Shown here: one piece after another, positions 63,119-64,000 of the stretch
Position numbering within the stretch: the stretch's first letter is position 1
Layout of the letters: each line of letters begins with the position of its first letter
Origin: Amblyornis subalaris
Taxonomy: Eukaryota > Chordata > Aves > Passeriformes > Ptilonorhynchidae
DNA length: 64,000 nucleotides
Assembly (NCBI GenBank): GCA_018881555.1
Contig: JACAXG010000007.1
Location: 13,807,235-13,871,234 of the forward strand
Direction of reading: 5' to 3'
Position numbers and translations under genes: made by a program
The notes under the pieces: model-generated
The model's database searches: none
Seen by the model: only the letters and a program-made list of their open reading frames with translations
Told to the model about the DNA's origin: nothing

Positions 63119-64000
63119 GTAAGCATGAAATTTCCTCAGCNTCTGTGAGTTTTGAGATTGGACAGTATGACTAAAGGTCGGGAAAGTGCTTCCAAAGAGA
63201 GATTGTCAACTTTATTGCTGCACAGGATAATGACTAAAAACCTCTATGGATAGAAACTAATAGTTTTTCTTATAAAAATCAGGGCTTTCTGTGTAATTCC
63301 GTGTGGATAATGTGGATGCTTGAAATACTGTTTACATTGTATTTCCTAGCTGTTTGGTGTAAATAATTGCATAGTACAAGGTAGCTTTTAGCTACCAGCT
63401 GCTTGCTTGTTTTTGTAAGGATTTCTGTGCAAGAGAACCGAAAAAAGGCATCTTTATTAGAGAATATAATCACCAAGTTGTTTAGCTCATCCCAATTTAA
63501 ATGATTGTCAGCTTAACGAATTAGTCTAATTAGTCTAGCTGCATAATATGTAATAAATACATATCCTGAAAAGCTTCTGTGAAAATATTTGTTTTAGTTG
63601 TTATACAATTTAATTGATAAAAGCTCCTTTNTTTTCTTTTGAAAAAATGACATTTTTGTTGTATTCGCAAAATGTATACATGATGGACTTGGAGAGAAGA
63701 AGAAATATTAAGCCAAGATTTAAATGTGATCTGTTGTTTCAAATTAAATAACCTTTTTTTTAAAAGTGTTTTGATTAGAAATACCTTGCAAAACTGTCAG
63801 TATTGGAAAAATAATTAAATCAAAACAACTTTACTGTGTTTTAATATGTCTGTATTATTTAGATTTATCTTCTTTCCATAATGATAAGTTTTCTGTCATT
63901 TCAAGTAATTCAGCAAGATTTAGATTTTTTTATCTCAGCATCAATGTTTGGCTGGCTTCTTATAAAGCCCTTTTGCATTTTTTGTACTTCTTTATCCTGT

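Larger units (their letters stand above)
47321..64000. other. Long unique stretch to the window end
   Basis: About 16.7 kb without a recognised gene or large mobile element. It holds three plus-strand and one minus-strand candidate exons, a (CA)n microsatellite and a neighbouring GC-richer patch at 50.0-50.2 kb, a 20-base poly-A at 54112, possible conserved non-coding blocks near 56.1 and 57.6 kb, and a palindromic CRE-like motif at 62228. Between these is AT-rich sequence in which I see nothing specific. Confidence 0.55.

Noticed and set aside
1..64000. CRISPR arrays, operons, tRNA or rRNA genes
   Set aside because: No repeat-spacer pattern, no cloverleaf or rRNA-like sequence was noticed, and the window is clearly vertebrate nuclear DNA.

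Overview
This is a 64 kb piece of vertebrate nuclear DNA, most likely from a bird. The clearest clue is the interspersed repeats: several fragments of CR1, the main LINE of birds and other sauropsids, with recognisable reverse-transcriptase coding sequence and the typical 3' end closing on an attctgtgattc-type repeat. There is also one solitary LTR of an avian type. Otherwise the window is AT-rich and repeat-poor, with no long open frames, operons or bacterial signals. Isolated single N bases, often several hundred bases apart, look like masked polymorphic or ambiguous positions rather than assembly gaps.

Layout. 1-1.5 kb: unrecognised unique DNA. 1.5-1.95 kb: a minus-strand protein-like stretch split by an apparent one-base frameshift, called a gene remnant. 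2-17.8 kb: unique AT-rich DNA with simple repeats and a possible conserved non-coding block near 14.2 kb. 17.8 kb: CR1 3' end. 18-24.3 kb: unique DNA with a second possible conserved block at 21.9 kb. 24.3-25.6 kb: an internally deleted CR1 and a separate CR1 3' scrap. 25.6-31.1 kb: unique DNA with an AT microsatellite between 25-bp direct repeats. 31.1-31.7 kb: LTR. 32.5-33.2 kb: CR1 with an intact 3' end. 33-46.6 kb: unique DNA, more possible conserved blocks. 46.7-47.3 kb: minus-strand CR1 reverse-transcriptase core. 47.3-64 kb: unique DNA with a (CA)n microsatellite at 50.0 kb, a GC-richer patch beside it, and further possible conserved blocks.

No protein-coding gene can be named. The best hint of one is a set of four short plus-strand blocks (34719-34774, 48493-48551, 60018-60082, 63019-63118). 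Each has a long pyrimidine tract plus AG in front, a GT donor behind and an open frame. Their phases join in order (exit 0/enter 0, exit 2/enter 2, exit 1/enter 1). This would fit small exons of one gene with introns of about 3-14 kb running off both sides of the window. Blocks this short arise by chance in AT-rich DNA, so this is a hypothesis. If it is wrong, the window is a gene desert or one very large intron. The possible conserved non-coding blocks, rich in homeodomain and POU-like motifs, suit either reading.
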